From: Roseibium hamelinense
Lineage (GTDB): Bacteria > Pseudomonadota > Alphaproteobacteria > Rhizobiales > Stappiaceae
Direction: 5' to 3'
Assembly: GCF_007830545.1 (NCBI RefSeq)
Contig: NZ_VLLF01000009.1
Location: 186,001 to 250,000, forward strand
Length of the DNA: 64,000 bases
Shown here: positions 15,767 through 23,698 of the stretch, one piece after another
Layout of the letters: the number at the start of each line of letters is the position of its first letter
How positions within the stretch are numbered: position 1 is the first letter of the stretch
Position numbers and translations under genes: made by a program
The notes under the pieces: generated by a model
The model's database searches: none
What the model was told of the DNA's origin: nothing
What the model saw: the letters and a program-made list of their open reading frames with translations, nothing else

Positions 15767-18433
15767 TTAAAAGTTGAGCGAGACATCCCGGTGATCCGAA
15801 AGACAACCGGCGACCTCAAGAGCCATGTCATCAGGCAAGCGGTCTTGTTGGCGCATGCCGATGTTATGCTTAATCACTTCGTCATAGGCAATGAGCCCTG
15901 GCAATAGCTCAGCCTCTCCGCGACGGCGCCACTCGAGGTTAGCGGAAAGGGCGGTCAAAGACCGGTCGATTTCCGCATCGGCCGCGGCCAGATCCGGATT
16001 GTCTCCGCGCATGATCGACCGTGCATCATTCACGCCGTCGCGAACGTCGCGCGCCCCTTCAATATCCCCAATCATCGACCGGACCTCCGCCAGCCGGTCA
16101 ACGGCAGCCTCATTGTCCAACTGCCGAATATCGTCCTTAAGGCCAGCAATCAGGGGCTCCAAGGCAGCAAGTTGATCGACTTGCTGAAGCACAAGCTTGA
16201 GTTCCATCAAAGGCTCATAGGCATTATCAACCGTCCGCCGGTAGTTGCGCCGGGCATTTGTTTCGGCCCGCTGGATTTCCGCAAACGCATCATGACGCGG
16301 ATCCCAGTCTTCCGGAATTTGGGCAATCAGAGCGTCTCTCTCGGCAGTATAGCGGTCAATTTGCGCCTGTGCCCGTTGACCTTGCTCTTCCGTGTAGATC
16401 CCGTTCGGGCCGGACCTTTGCACGATCACCTGCAATTCCTTTATGCGCTCCTCATATCGGCGCGCATCGCGCTCAAGCGCGCGCACCTGAACATGCAGCG
16501 GACGATATTCGACGGCTGCGTCCTCAACCGCTTCCTCTGCCTCACGGATCGCATCCATTTGCGGGATCGCTTGGCGCGCAGTTTCGAAGCTTTCCGCCAT
16601 GGCTTCCTGATAGTCTTCAGGAAGATAGCTGTAGTCGAGGCTTTCTGCTGTGTTGATGGCTGCCAACACAGTATCGCCATTTTGCTGGAAGTCTTCGTAG
16701 ATGAGGTTTTCCATGCAATATTGCAGACGCGGGTTGGCCGGAGGCGGCGCCGTTTCAGACAGCAGCGACTGCCGGTTCGGCAGATAGTTCACCAGCTGCG
16801 GATAGAAGCCGACAATCCCCAGAGCGAAAAGCTGCAATCCGATAAACGCAATCACGCCCTTATACATATCGATGGTTTTGACCACCGCTGGCGCGACCCC
16901 TCGTAAGTAAAACAAGGCAAAGCCAAACGGCGGTGTGAGGAATGACGTCTGAATGTTCAGTCCGATCATCACGCCCAGCCAGACAGCAGTCACGTTAGCT
17001 GACGGGTCCGCAAGCAGAATTGGCGCGACAATCGGCACAACCACCACAGCAATCTCGATGAAATCGAGGAAGAAGCCGAGAATGAACACCACGAGCATGA
17101 CGATCAGGAACTGTGCCCAGAAACCACCCGGCAATCCTTGAAGGAATTCCTTCACAAGGTGCTCGCCGCCAAAAGCTCGGAACGCCGAAGTCAGCATTGC
17201 TGCGCCGAGTAGGATGACAAAGACCAGCGATGTCGTTTTCGCCGTCTCGACCATGACGCCGCGCAGCGTGTCTTCGAGTTTGAAGGTTCGCCACCCGCTC
17301 CAAGCAATGGCAATAACCACCAGCGATACGGCGATCAGAGCCAAGATCAACCCGAGCAAGTCATCGCTGGTCTCGATCCGCTTGATGTTGACCTCGCCGA
17401 AGAAGCTGATCACGACCGCAAGACCAAGCAGGGCGAGAACGGCGATAATTGCCGGGGAGTAGGCTCCCTTTTCGCCTTCCTTCAAACGATAGCCGGCCAT
17501 GACCATGGCGCCAACCGCGCCGATGGCTCCCGCCTGGTTCACGGTCGCGATACCGCCCAGGATCGAGCCGAGAACAAGGAAGATTAGCGCCAAAGGTGGA
17601 ACCAGGGTCACGAGAACCTTGACGGCGAACTGCCGGGTGAACGTGCCCTCTTCGTGCACAGCCGGGGCCGACTTCGGGTTCAGCAATGCGAACCCCAGAA
17701 TGAACAGCATATACAGGCCAACAAGAACAAGACCTGGCAGGAAGGCGCCAAGGAACATCTCACCGGCACTTGTCGAGGTGACCGCGAAATCCGATGGCAT
17801 TGAAATCTCGCCGGTCGAATCCCGGTAGAGTGTTTGCCGCAATGTGCCGGCTTGGTCGACGGCGCTGGCGAGCTGGTCCGCCAGAATAATCAAGACGATG
17901 GACGGCGGAATGATCTGCCCCAGCGTCCCGGAGGCTGCGATCGTGCCGGTTGCAAGCGGGACCGAGTAGTTGTTGCGCAGCATGGCCGGCAGCGAAATCA
18001 GGCCCATGGCGACAACAGTAGCGCCAACGATACCTGTTGTGGCCGCAAGCAGCGCGCCCACAAAAACAACAGAGATGCCAAGGCCGCCGGGAACGGGCCC
18101 GAACAGACGGGCCATTGTGACCAGAAGATCTTCAGCGATCTTGGACCGCTGAAGCATGATCCCCATGAACACGAAAAGGGGAATCGCGATCAGCGTATCT
18201 CGCTCTGCTTCCCAGTAGATCCCGCGGAAGTTCGTTACGCCAGCGCTAAGCCACTGCATGGCCGAGCCGCTGTCGAAAAATGCATCAGGGCCGGAGGAAA
18301 AGAGATAACCGGTTCCAGCTGCGAGGCCGATGGCCAGGATAGCGGAGCCGGGAAGAGCGAAGGCGACCGGAAAGCCCGCGCCAAGCGCACAGGCCATCAG
18401 GACAACGAGAATGGCGAGAAAAAGAAGTTCCAT
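15767..18433 (-). CDS. TRAP large permease (TakM-like) with long C-terminal helical tail
   Basis: 888-residue protein. Residues ~1-556 are a DctM-family permease with GFPVAFALPG, GLGISVVFVGALLAATTGIVG, GTLGQIIPPSIVLIILADQ and LTPPFGFALFYLRGVAP. It has a long periplasmic or cytosolic insert after LADQ, as in 2-oxoacid TRAP systems. The last ~332 residues (encoded by 15767-16765) are hydrophilic, rich in Glu, Arg and Ala, and predicted largely coiled coil (for example RALERDARRYEERIKELQV). Usual DctM proteins (430-550 residues) lack this tail. The start at MELLFLAI (18433) is preferred because it lies 19 bp after the small permease stop; a longer frame would overlap it. It works with the preceding extended small permease and TakP-like receptor. 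Confidence 0.9.
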   Translation of the reverse strand: MELLFLAILVVLMACALGAGFPVAFALPGSAILAIGLAAGTGYLFSSGPDAFFDSGSAMQWLSAGVTNFRGIYWEAERDTLIAIPLFVFMGIMLQRSKIAEDLLVTMARLFGPVPGGLGISVVFVGALLAATTGIVGATVVAMGLISLPAMLRNNYSVPLATGTIAASGTLGQIIPPSIVLIILADQLASAVDQAGTLRQTLYRDSTGEISMPSDFAVTSTSAGEMFLGAFLPGLVLVGLYMLFILGFALLNPKSAPAVHEEGTFTRQFAVKVLVTLVPPLALIFLVLGSILGGIATVNQAGAIGAVGAMVMAGYRLKEGEKGAYSPAIIAVLALLGLAVVISFFGEVNIKRIETSDDLLGLILALIAVSLVVIAIAWSGWRTFKLEDTLRGVMVETAKTTSLVFVILLGAAMLTSAFRAFGGEHLVKEFLQGLPGGFWAQFLIVMLVVFILGFFLDFIEIAVVVVPIVAPILLADPSANVTAVWLGVMIGLNIQTSFLTPPFGFALFYLRGVAPAVVKTIDMYKGVIAFIGLQLFALGIVGFYPQLVNYLPNRQSLLSETAPPPANPRLQYCMENLIYEDFQQNGDTVLAAINTAESLDYSYLPEDYQEAMAESFETARQAIPQMDAIREAEEAVEDAAVEYRPLHVQVRALERDARRYEERIKELQVIVQRSGPNGIYTEEQGQRAQAQIDRYTAERDALIAQIPEDWDPRHDAFAEIQRAETNARRNYRRTVDNAYEPLMELKLVLQQVDQLAALEPLIAGLKDDIRQLDNEAAVDRLAEVRSMIGDIEGARDVRDGVNDARSIMRGDNPDLAAADAEIDRSLTALSANLEWRRRGEAELLPGLIAYDEVIKHNIGMRQQDRLPDDMALEVAGCLSDHRDVSLNF

Positions 18434-18452
18434 GTGGGCGATCTCGGAATGA

Positions 18453-19490
18453 CTAATGGGCAGCGGTGGATGAGTGATCCCGGCCGCCCGGTTCACCGCG
18501 AATATCGGCAATAGCTTCGAGGAAGTAGCTGACAAACTGGATCATCATGGTGACCGCAAAGACACCCAGGAAACCCGCCATCAAATACTTTACGTAAAGC
18601 CCGAACCCCGCCTGCGTGACCTCATAGGACAAAATCGGGGCGTTGATGGCGTTCTGCGCCCCACCCATGCCGATATAGAGAATCACCGCGCAAAGCGACA
18701 TGCCAAGTACGACAGACCCAACAGCATTCACATATCCCTTGGTCTTGGAACTCATGCCAGCGTAAAAGACGTCAACGCGGACGTGCCCTTCTTCCAGCAA
18801 GGTATAGGCACTGGCAAAGAGGAAGAGGGCCGCATACCAAAAGCGGACCAGATCAGCCATGAAAGCCTGTTCATAGGACAATATGAAACGACCAATCACG
18901 ATCAACAGCTCTGCGACCACTACGAGCAGCGCAAGCCAGATGAAACCGAGCGTTCTGGTGAATGCGGCAATGACAAAGGACAGGCCGATCAACGGCATGT
19001 GAACATATCCTCCGCGAAACTGTGACCGGCCGAGGCTTGAGGCCAGATCCTCACCGACAATGCCAGCGAGCAAACCCTCTACGCGCAGGAATGAAATGAC
19101 AGAATCCACCAGTCCGACAAGCAACACCGCCCAGAACATCGCTCGTATGAGATAGGCGTTGATATCGCTGATCCGCTTGCTGTCGCCACGCAGCGAGACC
19201 GACTTGGTCGACCGCACGTGATAGACTGTCCAGCCAATAGCTACTCCATACAGGGCGAGCTGCAGCCAAGACCAAACCATTGACATGGAGCCATTCGCCC
19301 GGCCGCCAAAAATCGGCGAGATACCCGGAAGGTCCTGCCAGTATGTCAAGTAATTATTGAGGATGAATGCCGCCATGATTGTCAGGATCAACCATCCGAA
19401 GATCCGGAATGGCACCGCACTCTTGTGTGTTCCCTGGGAAGAGTTCCCACCCGCAGACACGTCGTCTTGAACGCCGCCCATGGCCGTCAT
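18453..19490 (-). CDS. TRAP transporter extended small permease (TakQ-like)
   Basis: 345-residue membrane protein, about twice the usual DctQ length. The C-terminal ~170 residues contain the DctQ core, including YTLLEEGHVRVDVFYAGMS. The N-terminal half adds further helices (FGWLILTIMAAFILNNYLTYW, WSWLQLALYGVAIGW, MFWAVLLVGLVDSVISFL). Extended small permeases of this type accompany TakM-like large permeases in alphaproteobacteria. Neighbours are the TakP-like gene upstream (90-bp gap with a hairpin) and the large permease 19 bp downstream. Confidence 0.88.
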   Translation of the reverse strand: MTAMGGVQDDVSAGGNSSQGTHKSAVPFRIFGWLILTIMAAFILNNYLTYWQDLPGISPIFGGRANGSMSMVWSWLQLALYGVAIGWTVYHVRSTKSVSLRGDSKRISDINAYLIRAMFWAVLLVGLVDSVISFLRVEGLLAGIVGEDLASSLGRSQFRGGYVHMPLIGLSFVIAAFTRTLGFIWLALLVVVAELLIVIGRFILSYEQAFMADLVRFWYAALFLFASAYTLLEEGHVRVDVFYAGMSSKTKGYVNAVGSVVLGMSLCAVILYIGMGGAQNAINAPILSYEVTQAGFGLYVKYLMAGFLGVFAVTMMIQFVSYFLEAIADIRGEPGGRDHSSTAAH

Positions 19491-19528
19491 GGCGAAGGTG
19501 TCCCTATCTTATAGTTTTATGAGAAAGT

Positions 19529-19552
19529 GGGGACGGGTATGATCCCGTCCCC
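19529..19552 (-). terminator. Hairpin after the TakP-like gene
   Basis: Perfect 9-bp stem GGGGACGGG / CCCGTCCCC with a 6-nt loop, between the receptor gene stop and the small permease gene. No T-run follows on the minus strand. As with the HAAT operon, it probably stabilises the receptor mRNA or partly ends transcription so that receptor exceeds permease. Confidence 0.6.
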
Positions 19553-19580
19553 TTAGTTGTTCGAGGGTTAGGCCTTGCCG

Positions 19581-20681
19581 TTAAACCGTAATGCCCAACA
19601 CTCGGTTACGCTGTTGCGTGTAGCCTGTATCGGCAAGCAGCATCCAGCGGCCGATCTCGGACCGAGCGTTGGCGAAGCTTTCATGCGTGCGCGCAGCCAG
19701 GTCGGAGTGCTGGATTGTTTCGTCGAACACTTCTTCGGCGGCTTCACCGAATGCATCATAAACCTCGTCGTTAAACTGTTTCAGTTCAACGCCGTGATCG
19801 TTGATTAAGCGGTTCAGGTAAACACCGTTCTCGGCGTTGGTTTCCGCCATCTGACGCGCGTTTTCTTCGTTACACGCAGCTTCGATGATCGCCTGGTCAG
19901 TCGGCGACAGCGAGCTCCACCAAGACTTGTTCATGCCGAGAGCGAGCTGAGAGCCCGGCTCGTGCATGCCCGGATAGTAGTAGTACTTGGCAGCTTCGTA
20001 GAACTTCATGAAGTAGTCGTTGTACGGACCCACCCACTCCGTTGCGTCAACCGCGCCTGATACAAGGTTTTCGTAGATCTGGCCACCAGGAAGCGATACC
20101 GGAGACGCTCCGAGTTTCGCCATGACGTCGCCGCCAAGGCCCGGAATACGCATCTTCAGACCCTTGAGGTCATCAGCAGTTTCGATTTCCTTGTTAAACC
20201 AACCGCCCATCTGAACGCCGGTGTTGCCGCAGGCAAAGTTTTTGAGGCCAAAGCCGTCGGCAACTTCATCCCAAAGCGCCTGTCCGCCGCCGTACTTAAT
20301 CCAAGCATCTATCTCGGCGTAAGTCAGACCGAATGGAACTGCGGTGAAGTATGCCCAGGCCGGGTGTTTGCCTTTCCAATAGTAGTCGGCGCCAATGTAG
20401 GCTTGAGCATTGCCAGACGCGACCTCGTCAAACGAATCGAAGGCGCCGACACGCTCTCCAGCGGCAAAGTACTGAACGTTAATCCGACCATCGGTCAATT
20501 CGCCAATCCGCGCGGCGAGGCGCTGCGCGGACACACCCAAACCCGGGAAGTCCCGCGGCCAGGTAGAAACGATTACCATGTCTGTGGTCGACTGTGCGAT
20601 TGCAGGCGCGGCAAGTGTAGAAGCAGCGACAACGCCACCAGCACCAAGACCCGCCTTTTTGATAAACGAACGACGATCCAT
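19581..20681 (-). CDS. TRAP transporter substrate-binding protein, TakP-like
   Basis: 366-residue periplasmic receptor of the DctP/TakP group, which in characterised cases binds 2-oxo monocarboxylates such as pyruvate. The signal peptide has a twin-arginine-like MDRRSFIKKAG, a hydrophobic stretch and AIAQ before the likely cleavage site. Diagnostic segments are LKGLKMRIPGLGGDVMAKLG (carrying the ligand-binding Arg), SLPGGQIYENLVSGAVDATEW and YYYPGMHEPGSQ. GGGAGGA 7 nt before the ATG at 20681 decides the start. It is the first gene of the TRAP unit and divergent from a NarX/NarL-like two-component pair, which probably controls it. Confidence 0.93.
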   Translation of the reverse strand: MDRRSFIKKAGLGAGGVVAASTLAAPAIAQSTTDMVIVSTWPRDFPGLGVSAQRLAARIGELTDGRINVQYFAAGERVGAFDSFDEVASGNAQAYIGADYYWKGKHPAWAYFTAVPFGLTYAEIDAWIKYGGGQALWDEVADGFGLKNFACGNTGVQMGGWFNKEIETADDLKGLKMRIPGLGGDVMAKLGASPVSLPGGQIYENLVSGAVDATEWVGPYNDYFMKFYEAAKYYYYPGMHEPGSQLALGMNKSWWSSLSPTDQAIIEAACNEENARQMAETNAENGVYLNRLINDHGVELKQFNDEVYDAFGEAAEEVFDETIQHSDLAARTHESFANARSEIGRWMLLADTGYTQQRNRVLGITV

Positions 20682-20785
20682 TAAGTTATCCTCCCAAATC
20701 GGATATACATCCAACCGGCGCTTACACTTGCACCGATTGGAAACTATGTCTAGGTGATCCCGCGAAGGTCAGGCTATTCGTGGTT

Positions 20786-20814
20786 CTGCGCAGTAGTTAC
20801 GTACTACTACGCAG
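20786..20814. promoter_or_regulatory. Dyad operator between takP-like and kinase genes
   Basis: Arms CTGCGCAGTAG (20786-20796) and CTACTACGCAG (20804-20814) are complementary at 10 of 11 positions around a 7-nt centre TTACGTA. It lies 105-133 bp before the receptor start and 49-77 bp before the kinase start. The neighbouring NarL-type regulator is the obvious candidate to bind it; the TACTAC core is reminiscent of, but not identical to, NarL heptamers. Confidence 0.55.
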
Positions 20815-20862
20815 CGATATGTAAGACTCACGAAAATTTCGTCCAGCCGGCGCAATTTCAGG

Positions 20863-22233
20863 ATGGGTTTTGTGACGTTTAAAACCAAATTGGTGCTTAT
20901 CACCATCCTGCCGCTCATAGCTGTTTCTGTTCTGATCGGCGCCGCTACCTACTTTCAGGCCCGGCATCTGATCGAAGTGGAAACACGTGCGGTTGAGGAT
21001 AGAATCTTAGCAACCAAAAAACAGGAAATCCAGAATTATATCAGTCTGGCCCTGACATCTATTTCCCGAATCTACGAAAATGAGCCAAACGGCCGAGAAG
21101 CGGCACAGGAGCAGGTGAAGGAGATCCTTCACAACATGACTTTTGGGGAAGACGGATATTTTTTTGTCTACACCCGCGAAGGTGTCAATCTCGTTCATCC
21201 GAAACTCGGTCATCTGGTCGGCGAAAAATGGTGGGACCTCCAAGATCCCGAAGGCGACTTCGTGATCCAGAGCTTGATTGAGGCTGCTGAAGCAGGCGGA
21301 GACTTCCACGAATATGTCTGGCACAAACCATCCACTGGGTTAGTTGAAAATAAGCTCGGCTTTGCGATCATGCTCGAAAAGTGGGGCTGGATGCTTGGCA
21401 CCGGCCTTTACACCGACGACATCGACAGAGAAGTGGAAATTATCCGGGCTGATTTTGCTGCAAGCATCCGGCAGACAGTGTTTGTAATTTTCATAATTGC
21501 GCTTGCCGCAATCGTTGTGACAGGAACACTGATTGCTGGGGTACGGTTCTCCGAACAACGCTTCGCAGATAGCAAACTGAAAGAACTCACCAACAGGATT
21601 TTCGAGATCCAAGAGCAAGAGCGAAAACGCGTCTCAACCGAATTGCACGATAGTATATCTCAGCTTTTGGTTTCTGTTCGTTATGGGATAGAGCTGATTC
21701 ACAGCGAGGCGGGCAAGGTGCCTGACCTTCAAACACAAGCAACAAAATGCCTCGGCATATTAGACCGCGCCATTTCTGAAGTTCGCCGGATATCGCGTGA
21801 CCTACGCCCTAGCGTTCTCGACGACATGGGACTTGCCACCGCCTTGGTAAGCCTCGGAAACGAGTTTGAAACGCATTCGGGCATCAAAGTCACTGTATCC
21901 GCAGAGCGTGGCAACGACCGATTGCCCGAAAATGCCAAAACGGCACTTTACCGGGTTGTTCAAGAATGCATGACAAATGTGGCACGGCATTCCAATGCCA
22001 CCGAGGTCGATATCAATTTAAGCTACAACTCCTCAACTTTGTCTCTCACAATCAAGGATGATGGCGTTGGTATACAATCCCCGCTTCCAAAAGCCGGCGG
22101 CCTTGGCATCCGAAACATGCGCGAACGCATCGAAACACTTGGCGGGACTTTGCGAATTATGAAACGCACCAAAGGCGGGACGCGCATAAACGTTACGATT
22201 CCGCTATCGACACGCGGGCTGAAAGCGGCTTGA
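20863..22233 (+). CDS. Cache-domain NarX-type sensor histidine kinase
   Basis: 456-residue membrane kinase. Helix 1 is ~8-30 and helix 2 ~204-226; between them lies a periplasmic single-Cache (Cache_2/sCache) domain with GEDGYFFVYTREGVNLVHP and GWMLGTGLYTDDID, typical of small organic-acid sensing. The HisKA_3 domain has ERKRVSTELHDSISQLL (His ~262) and the HATPase domain has ECMTNVARHSNAT and DDGVG. It probably senses an organic acid imported by the divergent TRAP system. ATG 20863 is annotated, but GTG at 20872 has the better placed AGGATGGG ribosome site. The partner regulator follows after 4 bp. Confidence 0.93.
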   Translation: MGFVTFKTKLVLITILPLIAVSVLIGAATYFQARHLIEVETRAVEDRILATKKQEIQNYISLALTSISRIYENEPNGREAAQEQVKEILHNMTFGEDGYFFVYTREGVNLVHPKLGHLVGEKWWDLQDPEGDFVIQSLIEAAEAGGDFHEYVWHKPSTGLVENKLGFAIMLEKWGWMLGTGLYTDDIDREVEIIRADFAASIRQTVFVIFIIALAAIVVTGTLIAGVRFSEQRFADSKLKELTNRIFEIQEQERKRVSTELHDSISQLLVSVRYGIELIHSEAGKVPDLQTQATKCLGILDRAISEVRRISRDLRPSVLDDMGLATALVSLGNEFETHSGIKVTVSAERGNDRLPENAKTALYRVVQECMTNVARHSNATEVDINLSYNSSTLSLTIKDDGVGIQSPLPKAGGLGIRNMRERIETLGGTLRIMKRTKGGTRINVTIPLSTRGLKAA

Positions 22234-22237
22234 ACCG

Positions 22238-22906
22238 ATGAACGATGAAAACACTGCCGCCCTGCAACCAAATAGCACTATCCGAATCCTGCTTGCAGAC
22301 GATCATGAGCTTGTACGTGATGGGATCCGTGCGAGATTACAGCGCTTCGACAACCTGGAAGTGATTGGCGAGGCCACAAACGGGGCCGAAGCGCTCGCGC
22401 TTGTTTCCAGCCTTCGCCCCGATGTAATTCTGATGGACATTTCAATGCCAATTAAAAACGGGCTTGAAGCAGCAGCAGAAATCCGCGAACACCATCCAAA
22501 CACCGCCGTTTTGGTATTATCGATATATGACAACCCGGAATACGTCAGAGGTGTCGTTCAGTCTGGCGCCCGCGGCTATATACTCAAGGATATCTCGGCC
22601 AGCGAAATGATCACTGCGATCACCAGCGTCGCCAGCGGCGGGTACTACTTTTCCGCTGCTGTAGGCCCGACCCTGGTCGGTGGCAACCAAGCGACCGCGG
22701 TTGACGACCCTTATGGCCTTACCGATCGAGAAAGACAGGTCCTCAAGGCCGTTGCCCAGGGCCATCCGAACAAGGAAATTGCCAAAACCCTCGGTATCAG
22801 CGTAAGGACTGTGGAGACACACCGCTTGAACCTGCGTGAAAAAGTCGGCAACAAAAACGCGGCCCAACTTTATAAAGTTGCCCAGGAGCTAGGGCTATTA
22901 GCCTAA
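22238..22906 (+). CDS. NarL/FixJ-type response regulator
   Basis: 222-residue regulator. The receiver domain has ADDHELVRDGI, phosphoacceptor Asp67 in ILMDISMP, and Lys in GYILKDIS. The C-terminal LuxR-type helix-turn-helix (~158-205) reads LTDRERQVLKAVAQG...NKEIAKTLGISVRTVETHR. It forms the output of the preceding Cache-domain kinase and likely controls the divergent TRAP genes through the dyad at 20786-20814. Confidence 0.95.
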   Translation: MNDENTAALQPNSTIRILLADDHELVRDGIRARLQRFDNLEVIGEATNGAEALALVSSLRPDVILMDISMPIKNGLEAAAEIREHHPNTAVLVLSIYDNPEYVRGVVQSGARGYILKDISASEMITAITSVASGGYYFSAAVGPTLVGGNQATAVDDPYGLTDRERQVLKAVAQGHPNKEIAKTLGISVRTVETHRLNLREKVGNKNAAQLYKVAQELGLLA

Positions 22907-22932
22907 TCACGCTGATCTGGATTGAATAGAAT

Positions 22933-23697
22933 ATGACCCGACCATTGATTCTTGTGACCGCGGACGTGAAACAAATAGATGGCTATCGATGGCACGCTGC
23001 GCCATCGACCTACCTTCGGGCAGTTGTCTCGGGATCGAACGGTATACCTGTGCTTCTTCCGTCCCTCGGCGCAGAAATCGTACTTGATGATGTTCTGAAC
23101 GAAGTCGATGGTGTGGTGGCCACCGGATCGCGCTCGAACGTCAATCCAGAGCTTTATGGCAAAATGCCCACAGAGGAGAATGGCCCGTACGATCCGGATC
23201 GCGATGCAACCACCCTCCCTCTATTGCGCCGAGCGGTTGAGCGGGGCATTCCGGTTTTCGCGATTTGCCGGGGAATGCAGGAACTCAATGTGGCGATGGG
23301 TGGCACGCTTTTGACGGAAATCCAGACCCTCGAAGGGCGCAAAGATCACCGGGCACCGACATCAGACAGTCAGGATGAGCGTTTTCGCATCGCTCACCCT
23401 ATCGATATTACAAAAGGCAGCCATCTCGCTGAGATTTTGGGTGAAACAACGGTCGAGGTGAACTCTCTGCACCGTCAGGCACTTGGGCAGCTTGGCCCCT
23501 CTGTAATCGTTGAGGCGACGGCAGAAGATGGAACGATTGAAGCTGTGTCGGTTAAAGATGCCCCTGGGTACATCATCGCAACGCAGTGGCATCCCGAGTA
23601 CTGGGTGCATAGCGACACCCCATCAAAACGCCTCTTCGAAGCGTTCGGCGAGGCAGCAACCGCATACAAAAAGAACAAGCTTACAGCGAAGCGCTGA
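22933..23697 (+). CDS. Class I glutamine amidotransferase-like hydrolase (PuuD-like, peptidase C26)
   Basis: 254-residue gamma-glutamyl-hydrolase family protein. The nucleophile elbow is VFAICRGMQELNV (Cys112), and the catalytic His and Glu are in ATQWHPEYW near residue 218. The GATase oxyanion region VVATGSRSNVNPELYG is typical of gamma-glutamyl-GABA hydrolases. It would free GABA or other amines from gamma-glutamyl conjugates. It follows the NarL-type gene by 26 bp, so may be cotranscribed, and ends 1 bp from the convergent metal-efflux gene. A true PuuD role is not shown; no other puu genes are close. Confidence 0.85.
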   Translation: MTRPLILVTADVKQIDGYRWHAAPSTYLRAVVSGSNGIPVLLPSLGAEIVLDDVLNEVDGVVATGSRSNVNPELYGKMPTEENGPYDPDRDATTLPLLRRAVERGIPVFAICRGMQELNVAMGGTLLTEIQTLEGRKDHRAPTSDSQDERFRIAHPIDITKGSHLAEILGETTVEVNSLHRQALGQLGPSVIVEATAEDGTIEAVSVKDAPGYIIATQWHPEYWVHSDTPSKRLFEAFGEAATAYKKNKLTAKR

Positions 23698-23698
23698 A

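Noticed and set aside
18433-18535. Longer N-terminus for the TRAP large permease
   Set aside because: The extra 34 residues overlap the small permease gene and are not membrane-like; MELLFLAI is the natural start.
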